Positions 44,678-52,720 of a stretch of DNA of 64,000 bases are shown piece by piece. Below the pieces are notes generated by a model. It was not told the DNA's origin and did no database searches. It was given only the letters and a program-made list of their open reading frames with translations. The stretch comes from JAVBOW01 sp031550615 (GTDB lineage Bacteria; Bacteroidota; Bacteroidia; Bacteroidales; Rikenellaceae): contig JAVBOL010000005.1 in NCBI GenBank assembly GCA_031550615.1, positions 1 to 64,000 on the forward strand, read 5' to 3'. The position numbers were made by a program, and so were the translations under genes. How positions within the stretch are numbered: position 1 is the first letter of the stretch; every line of letters starts with the position of its first letter.

Positions 44678-44710
44678 TTGCCGATCCTACGTTTTGAAAG
44701 CGTATATTTG
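44678..44710 (+). promoter_or_regulatory. Promoter of the zinc ABC / alkaline phosphatase operon
   Basis: TTG at 44678-44680 and TATATTTG at 44703-44710, 22 bases apart, match the Bacteroidota consensus 30 bases before the ATG at 44741. It lies 68 bases outside the right attachment site, so the phage insertion leaves it intact. No Zur-type inverted repeat was recognised with confidence. Confidence 0.65.
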
Positions 44711-44740
44711 TAGGTCGAATAAATCAACAGCAAACACCGG

Positions 44741-45643
44741 ATGAAATCACGCTCATATATCCGTTTATTTCAGATAACGATTGCAATAAGTGTCGTTATT
44801 TCTCTGTTTACCAACTGCATATACAACAAACAAACACAGGATAAGCCCGAAATAACAGTAAGTATACTGCCGATAAAATACATCGTCGAAAGGATCGCCG
44901 GCGATGATTTCACGCTACATGTGCTCGTTCCTCCGGGAGCATCCCCGGAAACTTACGAGCCCACCCCATCGCAAATGATCGAAGTCGCCAATTCGCAGAG
45001 CGTGTTCATCACGGGACTCATCGACTTCGAGAGATCGCTGACGGCGAAATTGGCTTCACAATGTACTGATAACAAATATATTGAGCTGTCAAAAAACATA
45101 ACATTAATAAAAGGTGATTGCGGCCACAGCCACAAAAATTCGAATGGCGGGACAGACCCACACATCTGGAGCTCTGCACGCAACCTGCGCATTATGGCGG
45201 CCACAACATTCGAACGCCTGAACGCTCTCTATCCTGACTCGGTCAAATACACCGTTAACTACCATGCATTTTGCGCTCAACTCGACTCTCTCGACGCACA
45301 AATCGCACAAAATATCACCGCGTCAAACATAAAGTGTTTCGTTATATACCACCCGGCTTTAACCTATTACTCAAATGATTATAATATAGAACAAATATCT
45401 CTTGAGCACGAAGGCAAAGAACCCTCGGCGGAGAACCTGCGTCGCGTAATCACCAGGGCTAAAGCCGAAAACATCAAAAGAGTACTCTACCAGAAGCAAT
45501 TCAGCCCGGCCAGCGTAGCTACCGTGGCACGCGAATTGGGCGCAGAGTGCACTGAAATAGACCCGCTGCATGAAGACGTTGTGGCCAATTTATTACACAT
45601 CACCGAAATAATAACCTCAGATGGAGTGCCTGATCGACATTAA
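44741..45643 (+). CDS. Zinc/manganese ABC transporter substrate-binding lipoprotein (ZnuA-like)
   Basis: 300 residues. The N-terminal hydrophobic stretch ends LFTNC, a plausible lipobox with Cys27. The cluster A-I metal-binding fold is shown by VSILPIKYIVERIAGDDFTL, PGASPETYEPTPSQ, the His-containing loop GHSHKNSNGGTDPHIW, the helix backbone, and FVIYHPALTYY followed by SLEHEGKEPS. Those His residues and the C-terminal Asp (EIDPLHEDV) are expected metal ligands. The short His-rich loop favours zinc. It overlaps the ATPase gene by 23 bases. Confidence 0.88.
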   Translation: MKSRSYIRLFQITIAISVVISLFTNCIYNKQTQDKPEITVSILPIKYIVERIAGDDFTLHVLVPPGASPETYEPTPSQMIEVANSQSVFITGLIDFERSLTAKLASQCTDNKYIELSKNITLIKGDCGHSHKNSNGGTDPHIWSSARNLRIMAATTFERLNALYPDSVKYTVNYHAFCAQLDSLDAQIAQNITASNIKCFVIYHPALTYYSNDYNIEQISLEHEGKEPSAENLRRVITRAKAENIKRVLYQKQFSPASVATVARELGAECTEIDPLHEDVVANLLHITEIITSDGVPDRH

Positions 45644-46370
45644 GGACCTGGCTGTCAGCTATGGTGACGACAATATAGCCCTGAGCGGGGTGAATCTCCA
45701 GGTCATGCGCGGCGACTTCCTGGGCGTGATCGGACCTAATGGCGGAGGCAAGACGACGCTGATAAAGGCCATCCTTGGGTTGGTGGAATTCAGCGGCGAA
45801 GTCACATTCGCCCAGTGCGTGCGCCACGCGAAAGGAATAGGCTACCTGCCGCAACAAGAGCGCTTCGACGCGGCATTCCCGATACCGGTGTGCGAAGTGG
45901 TCCTCTCGGGTCTGCAATCGCAAAAGGGGCTATGGCAGCGCTATACGCCCGGCGACCGTAGACGAGCTGCCGGGCTCATGGAGATGGCCGGTATCGCGTC
46001 TATCGCCGGCAAATCCATAAGTGAAATATCGGGCGGACAGATGCAGCGCGCCCTACTCTGCCGCGCGTTGATCTCTGACCCGGACATACTTATACTCGAC
46101 GAGCCGGCCAACTTCGTTGACAATAAATTCGAAAAAGAGCTTTACGAGATCCTGCTCCGCCTGAATGGAGAGCATGGCAAGGCAATAATAATGGTGTCGC
46201 ACGACGTCGGCACGATTTCGAGCGTAGTAAAAAATATCGTTTGCGTCAACCGACACGTCCACCGGCACAACTCCAACCGCATAACCGCCGAACAATTACA
46301 CAATTACGACTGCCCAATACAATTAGTTTACCACGGGCGCGTGCCTCACACGGTGCTCGAAACACATTAA
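45621..46370 (+). CDS. Metal ABC transporter ATP-binding protein (ZnuC-like)
   Basis: 249 residues. Walker A GPNGGGKTT is near residues 39-47, Q-loop GYLPQQ, ABC signature SGGQMQRALLCRAL, Walker B DILILDEPANFVD and switch His SHD are intact. The mix of motifs fits the ZnuC/MntB type that pairs with cluster A-I binding proteins. No permease gene (znuB) follows; the next gene is an alkaline phosphatase 3 bases later. The permease must be encoded elsewhere or the transporter is incomplete. Confidence 0.9.
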   Translation: MECLIDIKDLAVSYGDDNIALSGVNLQVMRGDFLGVIGPNGGGKTTLIKAILGLVEFSGEVTFAQCVRHAKGIGYLPQQERFDAAFPIPVCEVVLSGLQSQKGLWQRYTPGDRRRAAGLMEMAGIASIAGKSISEISGGQMQRALLCRALISDPDILILDEPANFVDNKFEKELYEILLRLNGEHGKAIIMVSHDVGTISSVVKNIVCVNRHVHRHNSNRITAEQLHNYDCPIQLVYHGRVPHTVLETH

Positions 46371-46373
46371 AAA

Positions 46374-47465
46374 ATGAAAAAGTATCTATTTTTTATCGCT
46401 GCCGCGCTGATCACCGCCAGCGCAGGGGCAAAAGCGCCCCAGACACCTCCCGTACGCAACGTCATTTTGATGATTGGCGACGGAATGGGGCTTGCACAGG
46501 TACACCTCGGCATGTCCGGCACCAAGGAGCCGATGGCCATAACCCGCGCACAGTATATCGGCCTGATAACCACCCACTCGGCCAATAACAGCGTGACCGA
46601 CTCGGCAGCCGGCGGCACGGCCCTGGCGTGCGGCGTGAAGACAGACAACGGCACGGTCGGCATGGATCCGCAGGGTAATACCGTAACAAACCTAACCGAA
46701 CGCGCCAGGGACAAGGGACTCGCCACCGCGATAGTGGCTACCAAGGATATAACCGACGCCACGCCGGCAACGTTTACCGTCCACAGTAAAAAACGCCATC
46801 TCGAAGATGAGATAGCTTATGCACAGGCAACCAGTGGATTCGACGTGTTTATCGGTGGTGGACGCGCTAATTTCGAGAAACGCGCCGACGGGATAAACCT
46901 CAGCGATTCGCTGCGTGCGCGCGGATACCGGGTCGTCTATACGATAGATGCGCTGGACAGCGTAGCTAAAACCAACGGCAAGATATTCGCCATGTTGGCC
47001 GATAAGCATCAGCCCAAGGCGCCGTCGCGTGCGAATATGCTGCCTCGTGCAACTGCTGATGTGCTCGAAATGTTCCGTAAATCGTCCCCTAAGGGGTTTT
47101 TCGCGATGATCGAGGGTTCACAGATCGACTCGGGCGGACACTCCAAGGACGCCGAAGTGATGTACAACGAAGTGATTGATTTCGACGCTGCGGTGCGTGT
47201 GGCGTTTGACTTCGCCGACCGCAATCCGGGCACGTTGGTCGTGGTTACGGCCGACCACGAAACTGGCGGACTTACATTCCCGTCGAAAAGCGAGGACTTT
47301 TTATTGAGTGACCAGGGGTTGAAACTTAACTTTTCTGTCGGCGGCCACACAGGGATCATGGTGCCGGTGTACGCATATGGAACAGGGGCTTCGGCGTTCT
47401 CTACGTTCATGGATAATACCGACATTCCCAAGAAGATAGCAGCGCTACTGAATCTTAAATGGTGA
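46374..47465 (+). CDS. Alkaline phosphatase, exported
   Basis: 363 residues with a signal peptide (MKKYLFFIAAALITASAGAK). DGMG near residue 36 supplies the first metal Asp; VTDSAAGGTALACG carries the nucleophile Ser77. EGSQIDSGGHSKD, TADHETGG and VGGHTG hold the remaining Asp/His metal ligands. The protein is shorter than E. coli PhoA (471) but complete, as in the compact alkaline phosphatases of many bacteria. The enzyme needs two Zn2+ and one Mg2+, which suits its position behind a zinc-type transporter. A terminator follows. Confidence 0.93.
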   Translation: MKKYLFFIAAALITASAGAKAPQTPPVRNVILMIGDGMGLAQVHLGMSGTKEPMAITRAQYIGLITTHSANNSVTDSAAGGTALACGVKTDNGTVGMDPQGNTVTNLTERARDKGLATAIVATKDITDATPATFTVHSKKRHLEDEIAYAQATSGFDVFIGGGRANFEKRADGINLSDSLRARGYRVVYTIDALDSVAKTNGKIFAMLADKHQPKAPSRANMLPRATADVLEMFRKSSPKGFFAMIEGSQIDSGGHSKDAEVMYNEVIDFDAAVRVAFDFADRNPGTLVVVTADHETGGLTFPSKSEDFLLSDQGLKLNFSVGGHTGIMVPVYAYGTGASAFSTFMDNTDIPKKIAALLNLKW

Positions 47466-47481
47466 GATTCCGACAAATAGA

Positions 47482-47508
47482 AAACGCCGGCCTTACGAGC
47501 CGGCGTTT
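47482..47508. terminator. Bidirectional terminator after alkaline phosphatase
   Basis: A perfect 10-base stem AAACGCCGGC / GCCGGCGTTT with a 7-base loop, between the convergent alkaline phosphatase and the 95-residue ORF. Confidence 0.85.
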
Positions 47509-47530
47509 CACATTTGTAATTGAATGTATT

Positions 47531-47818
47531 TTACTTTTGTTTACACAAGTCGCTAAGTTTAACGAACAGTTCGTCTATCGACTGCATCAACTCACGGCGC
47601 ACTCCGGCATAGTGTTTACGTACCAGGCTGGGGTTATTCTTCTCGACCGGATTATTGGCTGCGGTAAACAGCTTATTACGCAGTTCTACGGCTTGTTGCA
47701 TGATTGCCACTACCCCAGCCTGTTTGGCGGGATGAAAATAGAGGGTCATGTAACAGTCTGATATCACCTCGCCTACCAGGTAGTCGATATCTTTTTTGAT
47801 CATTCTGACGCTTGCCAT
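47531..47818 (-). CDS. Conserved hypothetical small helical protein
   Basis: 95 residues, mostly alpha-helical (MASVRMIKKDIDYLVGEVIS onward), no membrane segment and no recognised catalytic motif. The N-terminal KKDIDYLVGEVISDCY and the C-terminal SIDELFVKLSDLCKQ give it a protein-like composition and suggest a small conserved cytoplasmic protein. Proteins of this kind occur in many Bacteroidales next to unrelated genes. Its function is unknown. Confidence 0.75.
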   Translation of the reverse strand: MASVRMIKKDIDYLVGEVISDCYMTLYFHPAKQAGVVAIMQQAVELRNKLFTAANNPVEKNNPSLVRKHYAGVRRELMQSIDELFVKLSDLCKQK

Positions 47819-47856
47819 GGGATATTTTGATTTGGTTATTTATACAAATATAATTA

Positions 47857-49341
47857 TTAATTCTCAAACTTCATTGCCTCAGGGATGAATTCGATCAACT
47901 CGCTGCTCATCACCGCCTCAGCCCCGAAATAATCGGCTGCATATTCCGCCGCAGAACCGTGAATGTACACCCCGAGAATAGCGGACTCTTCCGGTGAATA
48001 TCCGCGCGCAAGAAGACCTGAAAGCAGACCGGTAAGCACATCGCCACTACCGCCCTTGGCCATCGCCGGAGTGCCGGTGGAGTTAAAGTAAAACTTGCGC
48101 TTAGGGGTACAAATCATTGTATGCGCGCCTTTTACGATCATATATACGTTATAGTTTGCGGCATACTGCGATGCAAGCTCCATCTTATGGCGCTCATCGC
48201 TCCACTCCCCGACCAGGCGACGCAACTCGCCGGGATGCGGCGTAAGCAGAGAGCCCTGGGGTATATGGCGTGCCATTTCCGGATTTTCGGCGATCAGATT
48301 AAGCGCATCGGCATCTATGACCATAGGCTTGTCACAACTTTGAAGCAGCGCCGACAGGGCCTGTGCGGTTGCACTCCCCCGCCCTAACCCGGGACCTACG
48401 CCTACTGAGGAATATTTGCTCAGATCGTCGGGAAGCGAGGAGAAACATTCGCCTGGATCGAGGCTGATTATGGCGGACGGAAAGCTCGCGTGGAGAGCAA
48501 AGCGCTCATCCTGCGGAATATGCACACTCACAAGCCCGCATCCGGACCGCAATGCCCCTCCAGTGGCAAGGATCGCCGCACCGGCCATTCCCCGACTTCC
48601 GCACACTAAAAGCGTGTGCCCATAAGTGCCTTTGTGTGAGAATTTAGCGCGTGGCTTCACGATTGCCGCGGCCTCGTCCCGGGTAATATAGAAAAAATGC
48701 CCGGGTAAATCCGATACGAATTCTGCATCGAGACCAAGCGGCAACACAACGATTTCACCGCAACAGTCGCCCGCCTCGGGCAGCAATTGAGCCAATTTCG
48801 GGGCTTCGAGAGTCAGTGTAGTGTCTGCGCATACCGTCATACGTCCGGCATTTCCAAATTCACCGAGCACTCCCGAAGGCATGTCGATCGAAATCACCTG
48901 ACATCCTAAATTGTTGATTGTATTGATAATATATGCAACCACATCATCCAAAGGTCGATCATCCGCGCCGGTACCAAGCAGGGCATCTATGATAACTGCG
49001 CCCGATGGCACGGCGTCGAATGTTCCGCTCACAGGGATGCCGGACGGTAGGCGTTTGAGGTTGTACGCGCACTCCGGAGACAGATTGTTGCGCCCGAGCG
49101 GCATCACCACCGAGCAGTCGAAACCGACATGGTAAAGCATGCGCGCGGCAGAGAGTCCGTCGCCGCCATTATTGCCCTTACCGACCACGAAAAGCAGCGG
49201 CGTGCCTTGCTCGACGTTGTTGCATATCCATTGGGCGATGCTTTCCGCAGCGCGCTCCATTAGCTCGAGCGACTCTATTCCTTCGCGCTCTATCGTTGCG
49301 CTGTCGGCCTCGCGCATTTGCCTTGATGTCAATATTTTCAT
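47857..49341 (-). CDS. nnr: Bifunctional NAD(P)H-hydrate epimerase / ADP-dependent dehydratase
   Basis: Repairs hydrated NAD(P)H. 494 residues from the ATG at 49341 (MKILTSRQMREADSATI); an upstream in-frame TTG adds three residues. The N-terminal YjeF epimerase domain has VVGKGNNGGDGLSAARML, and IDALLGTGADDRPL in the middle. The C-terminal ribokinase-like dehydratase has VGPGLGRG, LTPHPGELRRLVGEW and AKGGSGDVLTGLLSGLLA. Both domains look complete. It follows hydE by 22 bases on the same strand. Confidence 0.95.
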   Translation of the reverse strand: MKILTSRQMREADSATIEREGIESLELMERAAESIAQWICNNVEQGTPLLFVVGKGNNGGDGLSAARMLYHVGFDCSVVMPLGRNNLSPECAYNLKRLPSGIPVSGTFDAVPSGAVIIDALLGTGADDRPLDDVVAYIINTINNLGCQVISIDMPSGVLGEFGNAGRMTVCADTTLTLEAPKLAQLLPEAGDCCGEIVVLPLGLDAEFVSDLPGHFFYITRDEAAAIVKPRAKFSHKGTYGHTLLVCGSRGMAGAAILATGGALRSGCGLVSVHIPQDERFALHASFPSAIISLDPGECFSSLPDDLSKYSSVGVGPGLGRGSATAQALSALLQSCDKPMVIDADALNLIAENPEMARHIPQGSLLTPHPGELRRLVGEWSDERHKMELASQYAANYNVYMIVKGAHTMICTPKRKFYFNSTGTPAMAKGGSGDVLTGLLSGLLARGYSPEESAILGVYIHGSAAEYAADYFGAEAVMSSELIEFIPEAMKFEN

Positions 49342-49363
49342 CTGTATCAATTATTCCTGAAGT

Positions 49364-50416
49364 TTAACTGCGGCGCAGCTTGTAATGCAATGGATCACCT
49401 GCTTTGCCGCGACAAAAACCAAGATTTTCCGTATCTAAAACCCCGGGCAACGGCTTGTTGTCATACAGGCGGTAGCCGCGCGCGGCGGCACCGGGAGTGA
49501 TATTGGGCATGACTACATTCGCTCCTGCGGCGAGTGCTTTGATTCGCCCCTGGGGATCGAGTGTCTCAAGGGCTGTGGCAGCCGCGATATTGATGTCGGG
49601 CATCAATAGCCGCAGTACGGCTATCATTTTAAGGGTCAAATATATCCGGTCTTTACCTGAAGGTAATTCGCACCCTGCCATGGGAGTCCCGGCGCAGTCA
49701 ATATAGGGCCCCATGCCGCACATATCTATCTGTTCGCGCTGCATAAACAGCAGATCTGCGGCAAGATGGTCCATCGTCTGCCCCGGCAAACCTATCATCA
49801 CCCCCGTACCTACCGCAAAACCAGCGTCACGCAAATCTTCGAGGGCCTTGCGGCGGCGGTCGTAAGAGTGAAGCGCTCCGCGCGGATGTATCGACGCATA
49901 CAGTCCGGGGTCCGATGCTTCAATGCGCAGCAGGTAGCGCGATGCCCCTGCCGCGAACCACTCGCGCAGCGTTTCCGGGCTTTGTTCGCCTAAAGACAAG
50001 GTCACTCCGAGCGAGGTGTCCCATCCCCGGGTTTGCTCGTCTGTAAGTCCGACCGATGCCGGGGTTATCTCCCTGATACGGCGAATCAGGCTCGTTATGC
50101 GATCGGTGTAAGAGCGTGAGGTGCTCTCGCCGGCCTGTAAAACCACCGAGCCGTAACCATGTAGCATGGCAAAACGCGCCGCATCCAAAACTTCGTCGTC
50201 AGATAGCGTATATCTATCTATATCAGGCATTTCACGCCTTATTCCACAATAAAAACAATTCTTACGGCAACTATTTGAATATTCGACCAATCCGCGCAGA
50301 TATATAAACTTTCCACACACCTGTTCGCGCACAGCCGTGGCGCGTGCAAAAAGCCCCTCCGCCTCGATCTCCCCGAGCGAGAGCATCTCTTTTATTTCGC
50401 TATGCGATAATGTCAT
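49364..50416 (-). CDS. hydE: [FeFe]-hydrogenase maturation radical SAM protein HydE
   Basis: Radical SAM enzyme for assembly of the H-cluster. 350 residues from the ATG at 50416; an in-frame extension to 50611 crosses the promoter and overlaps tatD. The [4Fe-4S] motif is C50-x3-C54-x2-C57 (NSCRKNCFYCGIR). The downstream SAM-binding motifs (QAGES, RIEASDPGLYASIHP), GMGPYIDCAGTPM and the C-terminal ALETLDPQGRIKALAAGANV fit HydE rather than BioB or PylB. No hydF, hydG or hydrogenase gene is in the window. Suggests an anaerobe using [FeFe]-hydrogenase. Confidence 0.88.
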   Translation of the reverse strand: MTLSHSEIKEMLSLGEIEAEGLFARATAVREQVCGKFIYLRGLVEYSNSCRKNCFYCGIRREMPDIDRYTLSDDEVLDAARFAMLHGYGSVVLQAGESTSRSYTDRITSLIRRIREITPASVGLTDEQTRGWDTSLGVTLSLGEQSPETLREWFAAGASRYLLRIEASDPGLYASIHPRGALHSYDRRRKALEDLRDAGFAVGTGVMIGLPGQTMDHLAADLLFMQREQIDMCGMGPYIDCAGTPMAGCELPSGKDRIYLTLKMIAVLRLLMPDINIAAATALETLDPQGRIKALAAGANVVMPNITPGAAARGYRLYDNKPLPGVLDTENLGFCRGKAGDPLHYKLRRS

Positions 50417-50420
50417 CTTA

Positions 50421-50450
50421 TTGTCTGCGGCGCTTTTTTGTTTACCTTTG
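50421..50450 (+). promoter_or_regulatory. Promoter of tatD-tcdA
   Basis: TTG at 50421-50423 and TACCTTTG at 50443-50450 with exactly 19 bases between. The GTG start of tatD is 27 bases downstream. Confidence 0.75.
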
Positions 50451-50455
50451 AATTG

Positions 50456-50485
50456 CAAAATTAATAAAATTAAGGCGTGCGGCAA
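50456..50485 (-). promoter_or_regulatory. Promoter of hydE-nnr
   Basis: Read on the minus strand, TTG at 50485-50483 and TAATTTTG at 50463-50456 with 19 bases between. The ATG of hydE is 40 bases downstream. It is interleaved with the divergent tatD promoter and its -33 lies inside the first codons of tatD. Confidence 0.72.
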
Positions 50486-51130
50486 CCGTTCGTAAATATA
50501 CACACCCACAGTCTGGCTACCCCACCCGATATCGCCATCGAGTCGGTCAGGCTGCAAGGACCCGGTCAGGTCATGCCCACGCCCGGTTCGCGCTACTCGC
50601 TCGGCATACATCCGTGGGACATACCGAGCCTTCGCAAGGATGACATTAATCTATTAATGAAACAATTAGAGTGCGACAAATACATTATCGCTATAGGTGA
50701 AACCGGCCTCGATAAATCCCGCCGGCAAGACCCTCGCGAAGAATCGATCCTCAGGGCTCAATTAGAGGTGGCGCAACGCCGCAAGCTACCGGTAATACTC
50801 CATTGTGTACGCGCCTTCGAGCCGATGATGAATATCCTGAAAAGTTACGACCTGCGGGCGGTGCTCTTCCACGGATTCATAGGCAGCGCCGTCCAGGCGA
50901 AAAGGGCTGCCGCAAAAGGCTACTGCCTCTCGTTGGGCGAACGCAGCCTTCAATCGGCGAAAACCATCGAGGCCATGCGCAGCGTGCCCCTGAAAAATAT
51001 TTTCCTTGAGACCGATGCGGCGGACATATCCATTGCCGACATTTACGCCCGTGCGGCGAATCTGCTCGACATATCGGTCGATGAACTGGCCGCGGCGATC
51101 TACACCAATTATAAAACCGTTTTCGAATGA
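50477..51130 (+). CDS. TatD family metal-dependent hydrolase
   Basis: 217 residues from a GTG start. NIHTHSLATP supplies the HxH metal pair, GETGLD the bridging Glu, LHCVR and FHGFIG the other His ligands, and LETDAADISI the final Asp, as in the TatD 3'-5' exonuclease/amidohydrolase fold. It is shorter than E. coli TatD (260), typical of the Bacteroidota members. Its stop overlaps the tcdA start (ATGA). Confidence 0.9.
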   Translation: MRQPFVNIHTHSLATPPDIAIESVRLQGPGQVMPTPGSRYSLGIHPWDIPSLRKDDINLLMKQLECDKYIIAIGETGLDKSRRQDPREESILRAQLEVAQRRKLPVILHCVRAFEPMMNILKSYDLRAVLFHGFIGSAVQAKRAAAKGYCLSLGERSLQSAKTIEAMRSVPLKNIFLETDAADISIADIYARAANLLDISVDELAAAIYTNYKTVFE

Positions 51131-51849
51131 GCGCAGCATGGTGCGAACGCACTGAACTACTTATAGGTAAGCAAAATACAGCTAAATTAAACCAGGCGCA
51201 CGTGCTGGTGGTTGGCACGGGCGGCGTAGGCGCCGTGGCTGCCGAGATGATCTGCCGCACGGGAGTCGGGCGCATGACGATCGCCGACGCCGACAGCGTG
51301 TCCGAGAGCAATATCAACCGCCAGATAATCGCCCTGCACTCCACCGTGGGGCAGTCCAAAACCAGCGTGCTGGCCGCACGGCTGCGTGACATCAACCCCG
51401 GGATCGAGTTGACGATAGTTGAGCGTTATATAAAGGACGAAGCGACCGACGCCCTGCTGGACGCAGCACGATATGACTATGTCGTGGACGCGATCGACAC
51501 CCTCGCGCCGAAGGCCAACCTGATAAAAGGCTGCATCGACCGGGGGTTTCCGCTCGTCAGTTCCATGGGCGCGGGTGCCAAGACCGACCCCACGCAGGTC
51601 GAGATCAAAGACATTTCAAAGAGCCATCACTGCCCCCTGGCGCACATGCTGCGCAAAAGGCTGCACAAAATGGGCATCCGTAGCGGCTTTCACGCCGTGT
51701 TCTCACCCGAGCCCGTGCGCGAGGGGTCGATGATACTGTGTGAGGAGACCAATAAGAAATCTAACGTAGGCACGATCTCATACATGCCGGCCGTATTCGG
51801 GTGCGCCTGTGCTTCGGTAGTGGTAAGGTGTCTGCTTAACGAGATGTAG
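51127..51849 (+). CDS. tcdA: tRNA threonylcarbamoyladenosine dehydratase (TcdA/CsdL)
   Basis: E1-like ATPase that cyclises t6A37 of tRNA to ct6A. 240 residues; VVGTGGVGAVAAEMICRTGV is the nucleotide-binding motif, then DADSVSESNINRQIIALHST, and YVVDAIDTLAPKANLI with the adenylation Asp. SSMGAGAKTDPTQVEIKDIS is typical of TcdA within the ThiF/MoeB superfamily. A conserved Cys lies in GFHAVFSPEPVREG-like later region and CEETNKK. Terminator downstream. Confidence 0.92.
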   Translation: MSAAWCERTELLIGKQNTAKLNQAHVLVVGTGGVGAVAAEMICRTGVGRMTIADADSVSESNINRQIIALHSTVGQSKTSVLAARLRDINPGIELTIVERYIKDEATDALLDAARYDYVVDAIDTLAPKANLIKGCIDRGFPLVSSMGAGAKTDPTQVEIKDISKSHHCPLAHMLRKRLHKMGIRSGFHAVFSPEPVREGSMILCEETNKKSNVGTISYMPAVFGCACASVVVRCLLNEM

Positions 51850-51872
51850 CGGCAAAATGGCAATGGTGCAAA

Positions 51873-51906
51873 AACAAAGGGCCTCCCGATCGGGAAGCCC
51901 TTTGTT
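51873..51906. terminator. Bidirectional terminator between tcdA and the FKBP gene
   Basis: AACAAAGGGC pairs with GCCCTTTGTT and the inner palindrome TCCCGATCGGGA extends the stem with one mismatch; A and T tracts on the two sides serve the convergent genes. Confidence 0.85.
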
Positions 51907-51925
51907 ATAAATCAGTTACCTAAAC

Positions 51926-52612
51926 TTACTCGGCGGCAGCCTCTTCAGCGGGAAGAACCTGCACCAGTTCCACTTCGAAAGCGATAGCCTGGTTGGCGGG
52001 GATCATCTGGCCGGCGCCCTGCTCACCGTATGCGAGGTCAGAGGGGATCCACAGTTTGATCTTACCACCTTCGCCCACGAGCTTCATACCCTCGGCCCAG
52101 CCGCGGATAACCTGGTTGAGTGCGAATTGGGCGGTGTCGCCACGGTCGTACGAAGAGTCGAACACAGTGCCGTTGGGCAGGGTGCCTTTGTACATAACGC
52201 GTACGCGGTCGCTGTCGGCGGTCGCTTTAACTTCGTTACCGGCTTCCTCTACCAGATAGAGCAGACCGCTTTCGGTCTTCTGCACGCCTTTAACGTCTTT
52301 TTCGATGCCGGCGAGGTACTCTTCAGATGCCTTTTTAAGTTTGGCGGGCTTGCGAACCGTGAAGTATTCGCGCAGGAAAGAGTAGGTTGCTTCCTGCTCG
52401 ATCTTTTGCTTGTTTTTCAGAACGTCTTTGATGGCAGCTGCCACAACGTCAACGTTGATGGTGCTGTCGAGGTTCTTGATGTAGGAACCCAGGTCGATAC
52501 CGATGCAGTATGCCAGGGAGTCCTCTTCGGTTTTGAGGCTACGCGAACCGATGTTACCGCAAGAGCTCAGCACAAAAGCGGCGGCAGCGGCGATCACTAA
52601 CAGTTTTTTCAT
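51926..52612 (-). CDS. FKBP-type peptidyl-prolyl isomerase, lipoprotein
   Basis: 228 residues. A lipoprotein signal with lipobox LSSC (Cys18) follows a hydrophobic stretch. Residues about 25-120 form the FkpA-like helical dimerisation domain (DSLAYCIGIDLGSYIKNL). The FKBP domain follows with DRVRVMYKGTLPNGTVFDSS, GWAEGMKLVGEGGKIKLWIP and LAYGEQGAGQMIPANQAIAF, all active-site positions conserved. It probably assists folding of envelope proteins. The C-terminus ends with a short acidic tail. A TAAGTTTG -7 box lies at 52672-52665. Confidence 0.94.
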   Translation of the reverse strand: MKKLLVIAAAAAFVLSSCGNIGSRSLKTEEDSLAYCIGIDLGSYIKNLDSTINVDVVAAAIKDVLKNKQKIEQEATYSFLREYFTVRKPAKLKKASEEYLAGIEKDVKGVQKTESGLLYLVEEAGNEVKATADSDRVRVMYKGTLPNGTVFDSSYDRGDTAQFALNQVIRGWAEGMKLVGEGGKIKLWIPSDLAYGEQGAGQMIPANQAIAFEVELVQVLPAEEAAAE

Positions 52613-52664
52613 TTTTGGTGGTTGATTATTGGTTGATATTAATTTTTTCAGATCTAACAGCCCG

Positions 52665-52672
52665 CAAACTTA
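52665..52672 (-). promoter_or_regulatory. -7 element of the FKBP gene
   Basis: Read on the minus strand TAAGTTTG matches TAnnTTTG, 53 bases before the ATG. A -33 element is not clear. Confidence 0.45.
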
Positions 52673-52720
52673 ATCATTTTATCTGATTATATCATTGCGT
52701 GGGGTTTAATTTTTTATAGT

